DNA from: Selenomonas sp. GACV-9
Lineage (GTDB): Bacteria; Bacillota; Negativicutes; Selenomonadales; Selenomonadaceae
Assembly (NCBI GenBank): GCA_900116485.1
Contig: FPAX01000002.1
Span: forward strand, 186,001 to 250,000
Reading direction: 5' to 3'
DNA length: 64,000 nt
The notes under the pieces are model-generated. The model did not search any database. It saw nothing but the letters and a program-made list of their open reading frames with translations, and was not told where the DNA came from. The translations under genes and the position numbers were made by a program. Shown piece by piece: positions 15,627 to 24,234 of this stretch (within the stretch, counting starts at the first letter, position 1; every line of letters starts with the position of its first letter).

Positions 15627-17045
15627 TCAACAGATCCCCGTCAGCATATAGAAGAGGATGCAAAGGAAGGGCACGAAGAATTTCAAGCCCATAACCACAG
15701 CAATATCATAGTACGAGTCATTATGCGTAAGTCCGCAGATGGCCAGCAGCGTAACCAGGGCACCGCAATGTGGAACCGGATCGATGCCGACCGAGGCAAT
15801 TGCCACGATGCGGTGCAGGACCTCCAGCGGAATCCCAGCTGCCGTGGCCATGGCAGCCCACTGATCGCCGAGAGCCGACAGGGCAATCGTCAAGCCGCCC
15901 GATGCCGATCCCGTGATGCCGCACATGATGTTCGTCGTGATGACTGCCGACAGCAGCGGGCCAAAGGAATCGGCGATTCCTACGAGCCAATCGATGACCG
16001 GCAGGAACCCTGGCATTGCCGTAAGGACGCAGCCGAACGCATAGCCCGAGGCAACGTTGAGCACTGCCGTGCCCGAGGAAAGCGCTGCATAATTGATAGG
16101 CGGCAGGAAACCGTCAAGTACCATGAACCGCTTGCGGCCAATATAGGCAGCCACGACACTGCTGATGATCAAAGCCACGCTGATGGACCAGATGGCCGAT
16201 ACCTTGCCAACCTGCGTAGCCAGCAGCGACAAGTGCAGTTCTTTCAGAGTCTCCAGACTGTCAGCATTCCAATGGAATCCCCACGCCCAGCCGAATGGAT
16301 TCGACAGGATGACATTGATGACGATGACCAATACCAGCGGCAACAAAGCCCAATACCAGGGAATATGGATTTTCGGATTGCGTTTGCGGCGCCCATCGAC
16401 CACATGATTGCCATAGCCCTCACCAGCAGCCTTGAGCACCTTGGCCCGATGACCAACCCAGCCCCAGCCAATCAGCAGGAACAACAAGGAGGCAAAGACG
16501 CCGATTCCCGGTGCCGCCCATGTGCTCGTCTGGAAATACGACGAAGGAATGATGTTCTGGATCTGCGGCGTACCTGGCAGCGATACCATCGCAAAAGAGA
16601 AGATACCTACCCAGAGAGCCGCCGGCAGCAGCCGTTTCGGGATATCGGCTTTCTTGAAGACAACTGCACCGAACGGATACATGACGAAGGCGACGACGAA
16701 GACGCTGAGACCACCGTAGGTCAAAGCACCGCAGCCCAGCAATACCGCCAGGATTGCCCGCTTTTCCCCAAGCACGTCGACAATCTTGCCGGCCACCGCC
16801 GAAGCCAGACCACCCTTTTCCATGAGCCGCGCGAACACCGCGCCAAACAAGAACACCGGATAATACGTCTTGACGTATTCTGCCAACCGCGTCATGTAAA
16901 GCTCGCTATAAACCGGCAGGATGTCGAACACGCTGGCCAAGGCTGCCAATCCCGCAAAGAACGGTGCGATCAAGATGATTGACCAACCCCGATACGCAAA
17001 ATACATCAACCCCAGCAATGCCAATGCTATACAAAGTGCCTCCAT
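15627..17045 (-). CDS. GntP-family (gluconate/organic acid) permease
   Basis: Integral membrane transporter of 472 residues with about twelve hydrophobic segments. Typical family blocks are YYPVFLFGAVFARLMEKGGLA, LTYGGLSVFVVAFVMYPFGAVVF, FSFAMVSLPGTPQIQNIIP and the C-terminal GITGSASGGLTIAL followed by HCGALVTLLAICGLTH. A longer frame to 17117 lacks a ribosome site; the ATG at 17045 has GAGGGGAG 12 bases upstream, and an in-frame TTG three codons earlier is a possible alternative. Members transport gluconate, hydroxybutyrate or other carboxylates; the substrate here is open. A promoter and a leader hairpin lie upstream (17143-17234), which suggests regulated expression. Confidence 0.87.
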   Translation of the reverse strand: MEALCIALALLGLMYFAYRGWSIILIAPFFAGLAALASVFDILPVYSELYMTRLAEYVKTYYPVFLFGAVFARLMEKGGLASAVAGKIVDVLGEKRAILAVLLGCGALTYGGLSVFVVAFVMYPFGAVVFKKADIPKRLLPAALWVGIFSFAMVSLPGTPQIQNIIPSSYFQTSTWAAPGIGVFASLLFLLIGWGWVGHRAKVLKAAGEGYGNHVVDGRRKRNPKIHIPWYWALLPLVLVIVINVILSNPFGWAWGFHWNADSLETLKELHLSLLATQVGKVSAIWSISVALIISSVVAAYIGRKRFMVLDGFLPPINYAALSSGTAVLNVASGYAFGCVLTAMPGFLPVIDWLVGIADSFGPLLSAVITTNIMCGITGSASGGLTIALSALGDQWAAMATAAGIPLEVLHRIVAIASVGIDPVPHCGALVTLLAICGLTHNDSYYDIAVVMGLKFFVPFLCILFYMLTGIC

Positions 17046-17142
17046 GTCGTCCAAAGACTCCCCTCTGTAAATAGGATTTAATAATAAAAAACTATATAAA
17101 CCACTAAACGATAACAATTAGGAATGATAGATTTTTTTTCCA

Positions 17143-17174
17143 TAGGAAAAGCAGCCGACATCTGCCGACTGCTT
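17143..17174 (-). promoter_or_regulatory. Leader hairpin upstream of the GntP gene
   Basis: A stem of about 9 bp (AAGCAGTCG with CGGCTGCTT, 8-base loop) followed by TTTTCC lies between the promoter and the coding start. It may be an attenuator or just a stable leader structure. Confidence 0.4.
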
Positions 17175-17202
17175 GCTAAGATTCCCTGTTTCGTTTGCAA
17201 AT

Positions 17203-17234
17203 ATTATATTACCATTAATATTTTTTATTGTCAA
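17203..17234 (-). promoter_or_regulatory. Promoter of the GntP gene
   Basis: TTGACA with TAATAT at 17 bases (or TATAAT at 20 bases) on the minus strand, in very AT-rich DNA about 160 bases upstream of the start. Confidence 0.65.
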
Positions 17235-17274
17235 TAAAAATTTATATTTGTCCTTTTATTCAGAAAATTTATCA

Positions 17275-17310
17275 AGAAAAAATACAGCCAGGCAATCCTG
17301 CCCAGCTGTA
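17275..17310 (-). terminator. Rho-independent terminator of the flavodoxin gene
   Basis: TACAGC...GCTGTA stem with further inner pairs followed by TTTTTT on the minus strand, 14 bases after the stop codon. Confidence 0.8.
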
Positions 17311-17323
17311 CCTGTTTGAACAC

Positions 17324-17893
17324 TTATTCCTTTTTCTGCAGAGCCGCCAGCTTTGCAGCCTTCTTCGCCAGGAATCTTTCGCGCAAGATCAGCTTATGCT
17401 CCATGCGTTCAACGAAATCCTGCGCATCGGCGATGTCCTGCGCATCAGGATGGGATGCTGCCAGTTTCCAACGCTCAGCACTCTTGGGCCCACCATGCGG
17501 ATCATCGGGACCGGCATGCTTGCGCTTTTCCAGCATCGCCGGATTGATCTTGCCCTGGCAGCCAAACGTGCCGAGTATCTCACACCCCTCGCCAAGATGA
17601 TAGCCGGCACGGGCAAACGAGGTAATCGCATGCTCACTGGTCGGCGACGTGCCATGTGTCTGGAAAAATACCACCTTCGCCCCTCTGACACCGGCCAAAT
17701 ACTTGAGTGTCAACGGATCTGGCTGGCCAAGCCGCAACCAGTAGCCAATGGCCACCACATCATAAACCGCCAGATCCTGCGGCGCATCCTGTACGCGGAA
17801 GATATCGGCATCGCCGGCCTTTTCTGCAATCGCCTCTGCTATCTGCCGCGTATTCCCCGTCACGGACGAATATATCACAGCCCATTTCGTCAT
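17324..17893 (-). CDS. Flavodoxin-like protein
   Basis: A cytosolic protein of 189 residues with a flavodoxin fold. The FMN phosphate loop SSVTGNTRQIAEAI is at residues 9-22. The second loop region (VAIGYWLRLGQPDP) and the third (VFFQTHGTSPTSEH) are as in flavodoxin-family proteins that carry electrons to reductases. The C-terminal 60 residues are unusual: charged, Lys/Ala-rich and helical (ERFLAKKAAKLAALQKKE), longer than in electron-transfer flavodoxins. No redox partner is encoded next to it, so the acceptor is unknown. It is monocistronic, with terminators on both sides. Confidence 0.82.
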   Translation of the reverse strand: MTKWAVIYSSVTGNTRQIAEAIAEKAGDADIFRVQDAPQDLAVYDVVAIGYWLRLGQPDPLTLKYLAGVRGAKVVFFQTHGTSPTSEHAITSFARAGYHLGEGCEILGTFGCQGKINPAMLEKRKHAGPDDPHGGPKSAERWKLAASHPDAQDIADAQDFVERMEHKLILRERFLAKKAAKLAALQKKE

Positions 17894-18033
17894 GTTGCAT
17901 CCCCCTGTCTCATCTGGATACAGTCATTGTAACATAAACGCTCTGACACAGCCGTAAGTTTTGTTACAGCCAAGGACTTCTGTGCCTTTTGGGACGGTAA
18001 TGCCCCTTTCTACCAGTCTGGCCCTTTTCCTGC

Positions 18034-18070
18034 TAAAAAAAGCTGTCAGCACAGCTTTTGTGCTGACAGC
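18034..18070 (-). terminator. Rho-independent terminator of the Pel-like operon
   Basis: A perfect 12-bp stem GCTGTCAGCACA / TGTGCTGACAGC with a 5-base loop, followed by a run of seven T on the minus strand, directly after the stop of the last operon gene. It is one of the strongest terminators in the window and marks the operon end. Confidence 0.95.
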
Positions 18071-18071
18071 A

Positions 18072-19058
18072 TCAACGCCTATCACGAAAGTACTGATATA
18101 CATCGATAACATCGAGGAACGCTCCATCGAAACCAGCCTGCATGATGGTATCCAGATATGCAGACGGACTGCCATAGAGGATGGCCTGCCACTCCGGCCG
18201 CCAGTATTTGACACGATGGCTGCCCCAGTCTTCGTTCTCCTCAGCCATCCAGTCCGGACGCTTTGCCTGCCATTCCGGCCGCCAATACGCGCGATACGTC
18301 TCGGCCTCGCCAACGCTCATATAAGCATAGACAAGCCGGCGTCCGCCCTGCGGCTTATGCTGGAGCCGCTGCACCTCTGCCGCCGTCAAGGGACGGTCCT
18401 CGCAGTACAAGTCGAGGATCAACAGATCATACGGTGACTGCTCAAGCTTGGCAAAATACGTTTCGCGCGCATATTGGCCAGGATTCAGCAGCACCAGGAA
18501 ATTGCGGACATCACGAAGTGCCCGGACGTCGCGGTCATTGACTCCTGCTGGCGGTTCCTGCGGGATATAGTCAAGCTTGCGATGCGTTGACGCCCAGCTG
18601 ATATAGCCACACTGGCTGTTTTTTTGCTGTGCTGCGGCCTGCTGCTCCGCATCCAATACATAATCGATGTTGAAAACCGGCAATCCTGCCTGCAGCGGAA
18701 CCTGCAAGGCCAGTTTATAGTAATCGCTGGTTTCCTTTTTTGTCGCTTCGCCATCCTTCAGGTCACTGCCATAGAACACCGACTCCACGAGCTGCCCATC
18801 AAGAATCTGCAGCATCTTGCTGGCATTCTGGGGCGTATTGCCATCATGGGGCAAATACAGCGCCGCACCGCCATTAGCCAGCAGGCCAAAGCCAGGACGC
18901 CTTGCCTGCACATAGTCATGCAGGCTTCCCAGCAAGTCAACCATCGCAGTATCATAGGCCACAGGTTCAGCCGCCACCCCCAGGGCCGGAAATGACGTAA
19001 GCAGACCGACGCCTATGGCCAGTCTGCGCAATAACAAGCCTATCTTTCCATCCATCAT
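18072..19058 (-). CDS. Secreted GH114-type glycoside hydrolase (PelA hydrolase-like)
   Basis: Last gene of the Pel-like operon, 328 residues. A signal peptide covers residues 1-30 (basic start, hydrophobic LAIGVGLLTSFPALGVAA). The mature part is the TM1410/endo-alpha-1,4-polygalactosaminidase family. It shows VYAYMSVGEAETYRAYWRP (Glu251 at the position of the PelA catalytic Glu), the W-rich VKYWRPEWQ, and GFDGAFLDVIDVYQYF (Asp311, Asp316). In Pseudomonas PelA this hydrolase is fused to the deacetylase; here the deacetylase is a separate gene of the operon. By analogy it cleaves de-N-acetylated or acetylated GalNAc-rich polymer in the periplasm. The start has AGGAG with spacing 6. Confidence 0.88.
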   Translation of the reverse strand: MMDGKIGLLLRRLAIGVGLLTSFPALGVAAEPVAYDTAMVDLLGSLHDYVQARRPGFGLLANGGAALYLPHDGNTPQNASKMLQILDGQLVESVFYGSDLKDGEATKKETSDYYKLALQVPLQAGLPVFNIDYVLDAEQQAAAQQKNSQCGYISWASTHRKLDYIPQEPPAGVNDRDVRALRDVRNFLVLLNPGQYARETYFAKLEQSPYDLLILDLYCEDRPLTAAEVQRLQHKPQGGRRLVYAYMSVGEAETYRAYWRPEWQAKRPDWMAEENEDWGSHRVKYWRPEWQAILYGSPSAYLDTIMQAGFDGAFLDVIDVYQYFRDRR

Positions 19059-19073
19059 TGTTTTCTCCTGTCA

Positions 19074-21329
19074 TCAGAATGTGTGATTATACATCAAGCT
19101 CATCTTCCAACCATGATAGGAATCTGTATCACTGCCATTTATCGTGTAGTTTTCCACCTTGGCTGACAGCGCATCCCTGGCCCCGCAGCGGTAATCATAC
19201 CCTAGCATCACCGACTTTATCCGGCGGCCGTTTTCGCTCTTCCCCGTCAGCCAGTTATAGCTATCGCCATTCGTCTCGCCATAGCCGAGCAGGATATAGG
19301 CAGCCTGATTCTTGTCAAAACGATAGCGCCAGCCCAGGCCGCCGTAATAGCGGCGCACGCTGCTGGCCGTAGTTCCCTCCTGATAATTGCTGATCAGGTA
19401 ATATTGCCACGAATTCCTCGCATCAAGCTCCTGGTTGCCATAGATGCGCAAGATCCAGTCATCACCATCATCATTGCGGCCAGATAATGCGACATTTGAA
19501 TCATCAAGGACATGTTCTACTCCACCTTCCCAATACGAATACAGATGATTGCGATAATAGGAATGGCTGGCATTGATATGCGTGAACTGGACCGAGAGCT
19601 GCTCCTTTTCGCCAATATGGCGATACTCCAAATCCTGCCGGAATTGATTGCTCGGGTCGATGCTATCCTTCAGTTCAACATCCTGCACCTTTTCCAATCT
19701 GATATCTTTTGCCTTTGCATAAGCAGTAACGGCCGCCCAGCCGCCCAAGGACTCAATATCTGCTGCCGTCACAGTGTCAGACGCACTGCTATGATATGTA
19801 TAGTCCCCTCGGATGATATAGCTCAGCCGCCCGGTCAGGCTGTCACGCTCGGTGATATGCTGAGTCACCTCTATGCCTGGCGTCACCTGCCAGCCTTCGC
19901 TGAAGGAATTGAACCGCGCGAGCCCCTCAGCCGTCATCGCATGCTGATGGGCATCCTCGATGCCTGTCGGCACATTGATATTGAGCAGATAATGCACATC
20001 ATACTGCTTATGGTTGTTCTTCCAGGCAATGCCCAGCGTGGTATCGGTCCAGCCTCTGACATGACCTCGCCATAGTCCCGTATCCGAATCGATCCAGCCC
20101 GTGGACAATGAATAATCCCACTGCTTTTCTGCCGTATAGAACTCAAGCGGCTGATAGAGCTGATAGCCACGCTGCCTGGCCCCGCGCCACGTATAGTATT
20201 CAAAGCCAAGGCTTGCGCCCATCCCTTCGCCGAAATGCTCCAATGCATAGTCAGCCTGCTGTTTCCATACCTGCGTTGCCTGCAGACTCTTATCCGCTTC
20301 CAACACATAGGCAGCCGCCTCTTGATTCCACTTGACGCTATCCGCCAGATCCTGCTGCCGCTCCTGGATATCGGTCTGTGCCTCGCCCTGCTGCTCGGTA
20401 AGATCTACCACCAGCTGGCGTGCATCGCGCTCAGCATCTTCTGCGGCCTCGCGCGCAGCCACCAGCGCATCGAGCTGGTCATTCAGCGCATCCAGCGCGG
20501 CTTCGCTTTCATCAATAGCCGTATCGAGTTCCTGCAGCCGTGCCGCAAGTGGCCCGATTTCCCCACTGCGGTCAGATGCCATCCCCTGCGACTGCCGTGC
20601 CGCATTGACCATCGCCATGACATCATAGAGACGGTTCTGTTCATAATTGACGCTTTGCCAGGCCTGTTCAATGATGGTTTCAAGACTTTCCTGCTGGCGC
20701 GCATACTCCTCCATCTGCGCCACAGCGGCGTCGTAATTTCCCTGGACCGTATTCCTATCCGCTGCCAGTTCGTTCACGATTTCCTGCTGGGCCGATATGT
20801 TGGGCAGGAAATCTGCTACAGCCTGCTGGGCGGCAATCGCCGCTTGCGTGCGCGCCGCACTTTCTGTACGGGCCTTGGCCAGTTCCTCGGTTACACGCTG
20901 CAAGCGCCTTTTGGCCTCCTCCAGATTCTGCTGGGCGGAGCTCAGCGCCTGTGCGGCATCACGCTGAGACTGGCGGGCCTGCTGCAGATTGGCCTCAGCC
21001 TGCACCAAAGCGTCAGCGGCCTCGCGGACATTGCGCTTAGCTGCAGCAAGATCACGGATGCGGTCCCGGGAATCACGCAGCGACTGCATGGCTGCTGGAA
21101 CTTCCAGGAAGGTTTGGATCGATGCTGCCTCCGTCGCTGCTGCCGGCATCATGCCCAGCGTCCCTAAGGCGCCTGCCGCAGCCCGCTGACGCCAAAGCTC
21201 CTGCTGCTGCCTGTGACGTCGCCGGCTGCGCGTCATGCGCATCGCCATACTTTCCCGCTGGCGACTTGCCGCCAACAGTGCATCTTTATAGGGCTGCAAG
21301 CGCCGACGCCCCTTGCGGCTAAGTCTCAT
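19074..21329 (-). CDS. Predicted outer-membrane protein: periplasmic coiled coil plus C-terminal beta-barrel
   Basis: I do not recognise a named family for this 751-residue protein. Residues 1-49 are strikingly basic, and 50-68 form a short hydrophobic stretch (AAAGALGTLGMMPAAATEA) that reads as a long-leader signal peptide. Residues about 85-360 are a heptad-rich Ala/Gln/Glu coiled coil. Residues about 370-751 are alternating polar/aromatic beta-strand-like segments with many Tyr, Trp and Gly, and the last residue is Phe (SLMYNHTF), the usual signal for barrel assembly. The start is decided by GGAGGG at spacing 7 and the ATGA overlap with pelG. It sits where PelB and PelC would be needed, so it probably helps the polymer cross the envelope. 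That role is inference. Confidence 0.7.
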   Translation of the reverse strand: MRLSRKGRRRLQPYKDALLAASRQRESMAMRMTRSRRRHRQQQELWRQRAAAGALGTLGMMPAAATEAASIQTFLEVPAAMQSLRDSRDRIRDLAAAKRNVREAADALVQAEANLQQARQSQRDAAQALSSAQQNLEEAKRRLQRVTEELAKARTESAARTQAAIAAQQAVADFLPNISAQQEIVNELAADRNTVQGNYDAAVAQMEEYARQQESLETIIEQAWQSVNYEQNRLYDVMAMVNAARQSQGMASDRSGEIGPLAARLQELDTAIDESEAALDALNDQLDALVAAREAAEDAERDARQLVVDLTEQQGEAQTDIQERQQDLADSVKWNQEAAAYVLEADKSLQATQVWKQQADYALEHFGEGMGASLGFEYYTWRGARQRGYQLYQPLEFYTAEKQWDYSLSTGWIDSDTGLWRGHVRGWTDTTLGIAWKNNHKQYDVHYLLNINVPTGIEDAHQHAMTAEGLARFNSFSEGWQVTPGIEVTQHITERDSLTGRLSYIIRGDYTYHSSASDTVTAADIESLGGWAAVTAYAKAKDIRLEKVQDVELKDSIDPSNQFRQDLEYRHIGEKEQLSVQFTHINASHSYYRNHLYSYWEGGVEHVLDDSNVALSGRNDDGDDWILRIYGNQELDARNSWQYYLISNYQEGTTASSVRRYYGGLGWRYRFDKNQAAYILLGYGETNGDSYNWLTGKSENGRRIKSVMLGYDYRCGARDALSAKVENYTINGSDTDSYHGWKMSLMYNHTF

Positions 21330-22807
21330 TCCTTTTCCCTCCTTGCCATTTCTAGATCGACATAACGGTCACCATAAAGATACAGCGTAAGCCGGGTAAG
21401 CAATCCCCGCGGTGGATGATAAAAGACCGGCTGTGAACAGAACACCAAATAATTGATTCGGTTCGCAAAATGATTGAGCCGCCAGGCACCGACCACAAAA
21501 CTCAGCGCCGCAGCGAGGAAAAACGTAAAGCCGTAGCTCTGCTCGCCCCACCAATAAAGGCCACCTAATCCCAGCAGGAAATTGCTGGCCAGGAAAAACA
21601 GCGACACCATCAATACATCTTTCTGATAGTCAAAGTAAATCAGCAAGATGTAGATGAGCTGCAGCAGCCCCGTAAAGAAGGCCGCAAACAGCAGGATATT
21701 GAACATATGGATCTGGCTATGGGTAATGCCTGCATGGGCGAGGATATAGCCCCCCAACGCTAGGAATATCATCGAAAAAACCAGCTGCAGTTCAATCACA
21801 TGGCGAAGTTCAAACCAGAGCACATGCAGCAAATCCTTGCGGGCGTCCTCAATCTGCCGGAAATTCCCCTTGCGCGTGATATACGAAAAATAGACAGCAT
21901 ACCGCTTGTAGAAATTCGTCTCCACCGATACGACAAATACCATCATGAGCGGCAGGATTGACAGCAGCGCATAAAAGGTAACGACATCGTAAACCGGCGA
22001 ATAGAGGAACGTGCCTGCCGCCTCTACGCCCCAAGGGCCGAACCAGATGATGATATTGGGCAGGAACAAGCCCAACACGTAACTGATGGAAATCAAGAAC
22101 AGCCGCCAATGACGCTCAAAATAAGGCAGGAAGGCAAAGTTCATGCCATTTTCCGGCACACCAAAGCAGGCGGCAATATTCACTAAGAACAACAGTACAA
22201 TGATGCCCATGCCAATATCTGCGGCCAGCAAAGCCGCCTGCTCAGCTGGCAGGACATCCGTCCCCAGCAGCAGTGCCGCCAGTCCGATGCTCACCAATAC
22301 ACCGCAGAAATAACTTCCCAGCAGTCGCTTGTACTTCTTGATTGCCGACAGATAGACGCTCTCCACCCAGACCAGCAGCAATTGCGCAAAGAACAGATAG
22401 GCCAGCCATTTGGTCAGCAGATCCAGCGGCTTGTGCCAAAAGAAAGCTGCCGCCGCCAGCGCTCCCAGCGCAGATACTATTGCTCCCATCCCCAAGAGCG
22501 ATGCCGTGATATCCTGATAACGTGCCGACGAAAGGGAATCTGCCAGATAACGCGTCAGCACCATGGTAAAGCCACTGGAAAGGATCTGGGAAAAGACAAA
22601 GGCATAGACCACCGCCGCTACAAAGATCTGGGAAGCTCCTTCTGGCACAGCAAACAGATGGAACAACAGCTGTATGGCCAGGACCATGCTGGTCAGCAAA
22701 GCAAACGGGCCAGCCGTGATAATGGCAGAATAGGAATACGCCCGGATATGCCCGGCGGCTGTACGCGCCGAAAACAGTTTCTTCAGTTCAAAACCAACGC
22801 CTGCCAT
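21326..22807 (-). CDS. pelG: Pel exopolysaccharide transporter PelG
   Basis: Inner-membrane protein of 493 residues with about twelve hydrophobic segments, of the polysaccharide flippase (MOP-like) class. The N-terminus AGVGFELKKLF followed by SYSAIITAGPFALL is characteristic of PelG. It works with the glycosyltransferase PelF and the PelD/PelE complex to move the growing polymer across the inner membrane. The C-terminus ends in a short basic tail (DLEMARREKE). The ATG overlaps the pelF stop (TGATG), and its stop overlaps the next gene by 4 bases (ATGA), so translation is tightly coupled. The family is usually about 450 residues; this one is slightly longer. Confidence 0.93.
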   Translation of the reverse strand: MAGVGFELKKLFSARTAAGHIRAYSYSAIITAGPFALLTSMVLAIQLLFHLFAVPEGASQIFVAAVVYAFVFSQILSSGFTMVLTRYLADSLSSARYQDITASLLGMGAIVSALGALAAAAFFWHKPLDLLTKWLAYLFFAQLLLVWVESVYLSAIKKYKRLLGSYFCGVLVSIGLAALLLGTDVLPAEQAALLAADIGMGIIVLLFLVNIAACFGVPENGMNFAFLPYFERHWRLFLISISYVLGLFLPNIIIWFGPWGVEAAGTFLYSPVYDVVTFYALLSILPLMMVFVVSVETNFYKRYAVYFSYITRKGNFRQIEDARKDLLHVLWFELRHVIELQLVFSMIFLALGGYILAHAGITHSQIHMFNILLFAAFFTGLLQLIYILLIYFDYQKDVLMVSLFFLASNFLLGLGGLYWWGEQSYGFTFFLAAALSFVVGAWRLNHFANRINYLVFCSQPVFYHPPRGLLTRLTLYLYGDRYVDLEMARREKE

Positions 22808-24234
22808 CAGCGCTTGACCTCCTTCTCCTGTGCATAGATCCTGCGATACGCAGCAATGAAATGTTCATAGGTATACCCGCGTTTTACGCGCTCGTAGCCA
22901 ATATTGCCCATACGGCGGCGCAGTTCAAAATCCCTGCCGAGCCGGACAATCTCCTTGGCCATAGCCTCAAAATCCATCGGCGCGACAATGGAACCCGCCG
23001 CACCCAAATCGTCGTTGCTGTCGCCATAGATGAGCTCGCGGCAGCAGCCCACATCCGTCGTCACAAATGGCCGATGCGCCGACTGCCCCTCCAGGACAGC
23101 CAGTGGCTGCCCTTCGCTGATGCTTGACAGCACCATGAGATCCATCTGGGGCAGATATTCGACGATATTGACCGAACCTGTAAACGTCACATCTTCGATG
23201 CGCAGCATCTCCACGGTCTGCCGGCATAACGCATAATATTCGGGGTCCTCCTCATAGCCGCCCATAATGACGAGTTTAGCCGCCGGGATATCCTGCTTGA
23301 CGAGGAAAAACGCGCGCAACAGCGTGACGATATCCTTGATTGGAACCACGCGGACAACGGCCCCAATCGTCAACGGGCCATCATGGGGCTGCAGCGCAGG
23401 AATGGCCGCAAAGCGCTCCATATGCACACCATTTGGCACGATGCCAATCTTATCGGGGTCACAGCCAAGATCCCGCTCAATCTCGGCGTTGTGCTCAAAC
23501 AAGGTATAGACATGGTCAGCCACACGGTAAGATAGCTTGGCCAGATTATAGAAATACTGAATCCATACGGATTTGAAGTCGCCCTTGGCCCAGTCGCTCT
23601 TGATGATCTCGACCTCGCGTTCACGCGAATAGATGCCATGCTCGGTGATAAGGAACGGCTTATGATAGACATCAGCCGCCAGCGCCCCGATGACGCCGCA
23701 ATAGCCGGTGGCCACGCTATGATAGACATCAGCCGCAGGCAGCTCCTGCTGCAGCAGGAAAAACAACGGCAGCAGCATCGAGCGCAACGTCCAAAAGAAA
23801 TCCGTAAAGGGCAGATAGGGATACTTTTCCTCATATACCCGCTGGATCACATCAAAGAAATCACTGCTCATGAATATATCGAGCGGACTTTGGAAACGGC
23901 CGCGGTCACGGAAAATAACGGCCAGTTCCTTGACATCAATCGCCTTCGTTCCCGTCACCAAGTCATAGAGCGTCTTGCGTTCCGCAGCCGTCAAGATATT
24001 TTCCCGCATGCCTTTGGACTTGAGGCTCAGGATATCATCGAGGAATTCTTCCTGGACACCAACCACATTATCTGGCAGTTTATACTTGAAGTTCCCACGC
24101 TCCTTGGCCTCTGCCCCAATGGAATAGATGAAGAATTCATGCTCCGGCAGCCCTTGGATAAGCATCTGGCACCAGGAAGAGACTCCCCCCACCACATAGG
24201 GATAGGAGCCTTCTGTCAGCAGACAGATACGCAT
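22807..24234 (-). CDS. pelF: Pel polymerising glycosyltransferase PelF
   Basis: Cytosolic GT4-family glycosyltransferase, 475 residues, expected to polymerise GalNAc/GlcNAc from UDP-sugars. The N-terminal MRICLLTEGSYPYVVGGVSSW is the PelF hallmark. Further blocks are ITEHGIYSREREVEI, GIVPNGVHMERF and the donor-binding E-x7-E region SSISEGQPLAVLEG. A TTG start would add six codons at 24252; the ATG at 24234 follows GGAGGAG with ideal spacing and overlaps the previous stop by one base. The gene lies between the DUF2194 deacetylase and PelG, the same order as in Gram-positive pel clusters. Confidence 0.94.
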   Translation of the reverse strand: MRICLLTEGSYPYVVGGVSSWCQMLIQGLPEHEFFIYSIGAEAKERGNFKYKLPDNVVGVQEEFLDDILSLKSKGMRENILTAAERKTLYDLVTGTKAIDVKELAVIFRDRGRFQSPLDIFMSSDFFDVIQRVYEEKYPYLPFTDFFWTLRSMLLPLFFLLQQELPAADVYHSVATGYCGVIGALAADVYHKPFLITEHGIYSREREVEIIKSDWAKGDFKSVWIQYFYNLAKLSYRVADHVYTLFEHNAEIERDLGCDPDKIGIVPNGVHMERFAAIPALQPHDGPLTIGAVVRVVPIKDIVTLLRAFFLVKQDIPAAKLVIMGGYEEDPEYYALCRQTVEMLRIEDVTFTGSVNIVEYLPQMDLMVLSSISEGQPLAVLEGQSAHRPFVTTDVGCCRELIYGDSNDDLGAAGSIVAPMDFEAMAKEIVRLGRDFELRRRMGNIGYERVKRGYTYEHFIAAYRRIYAQEKEVKR

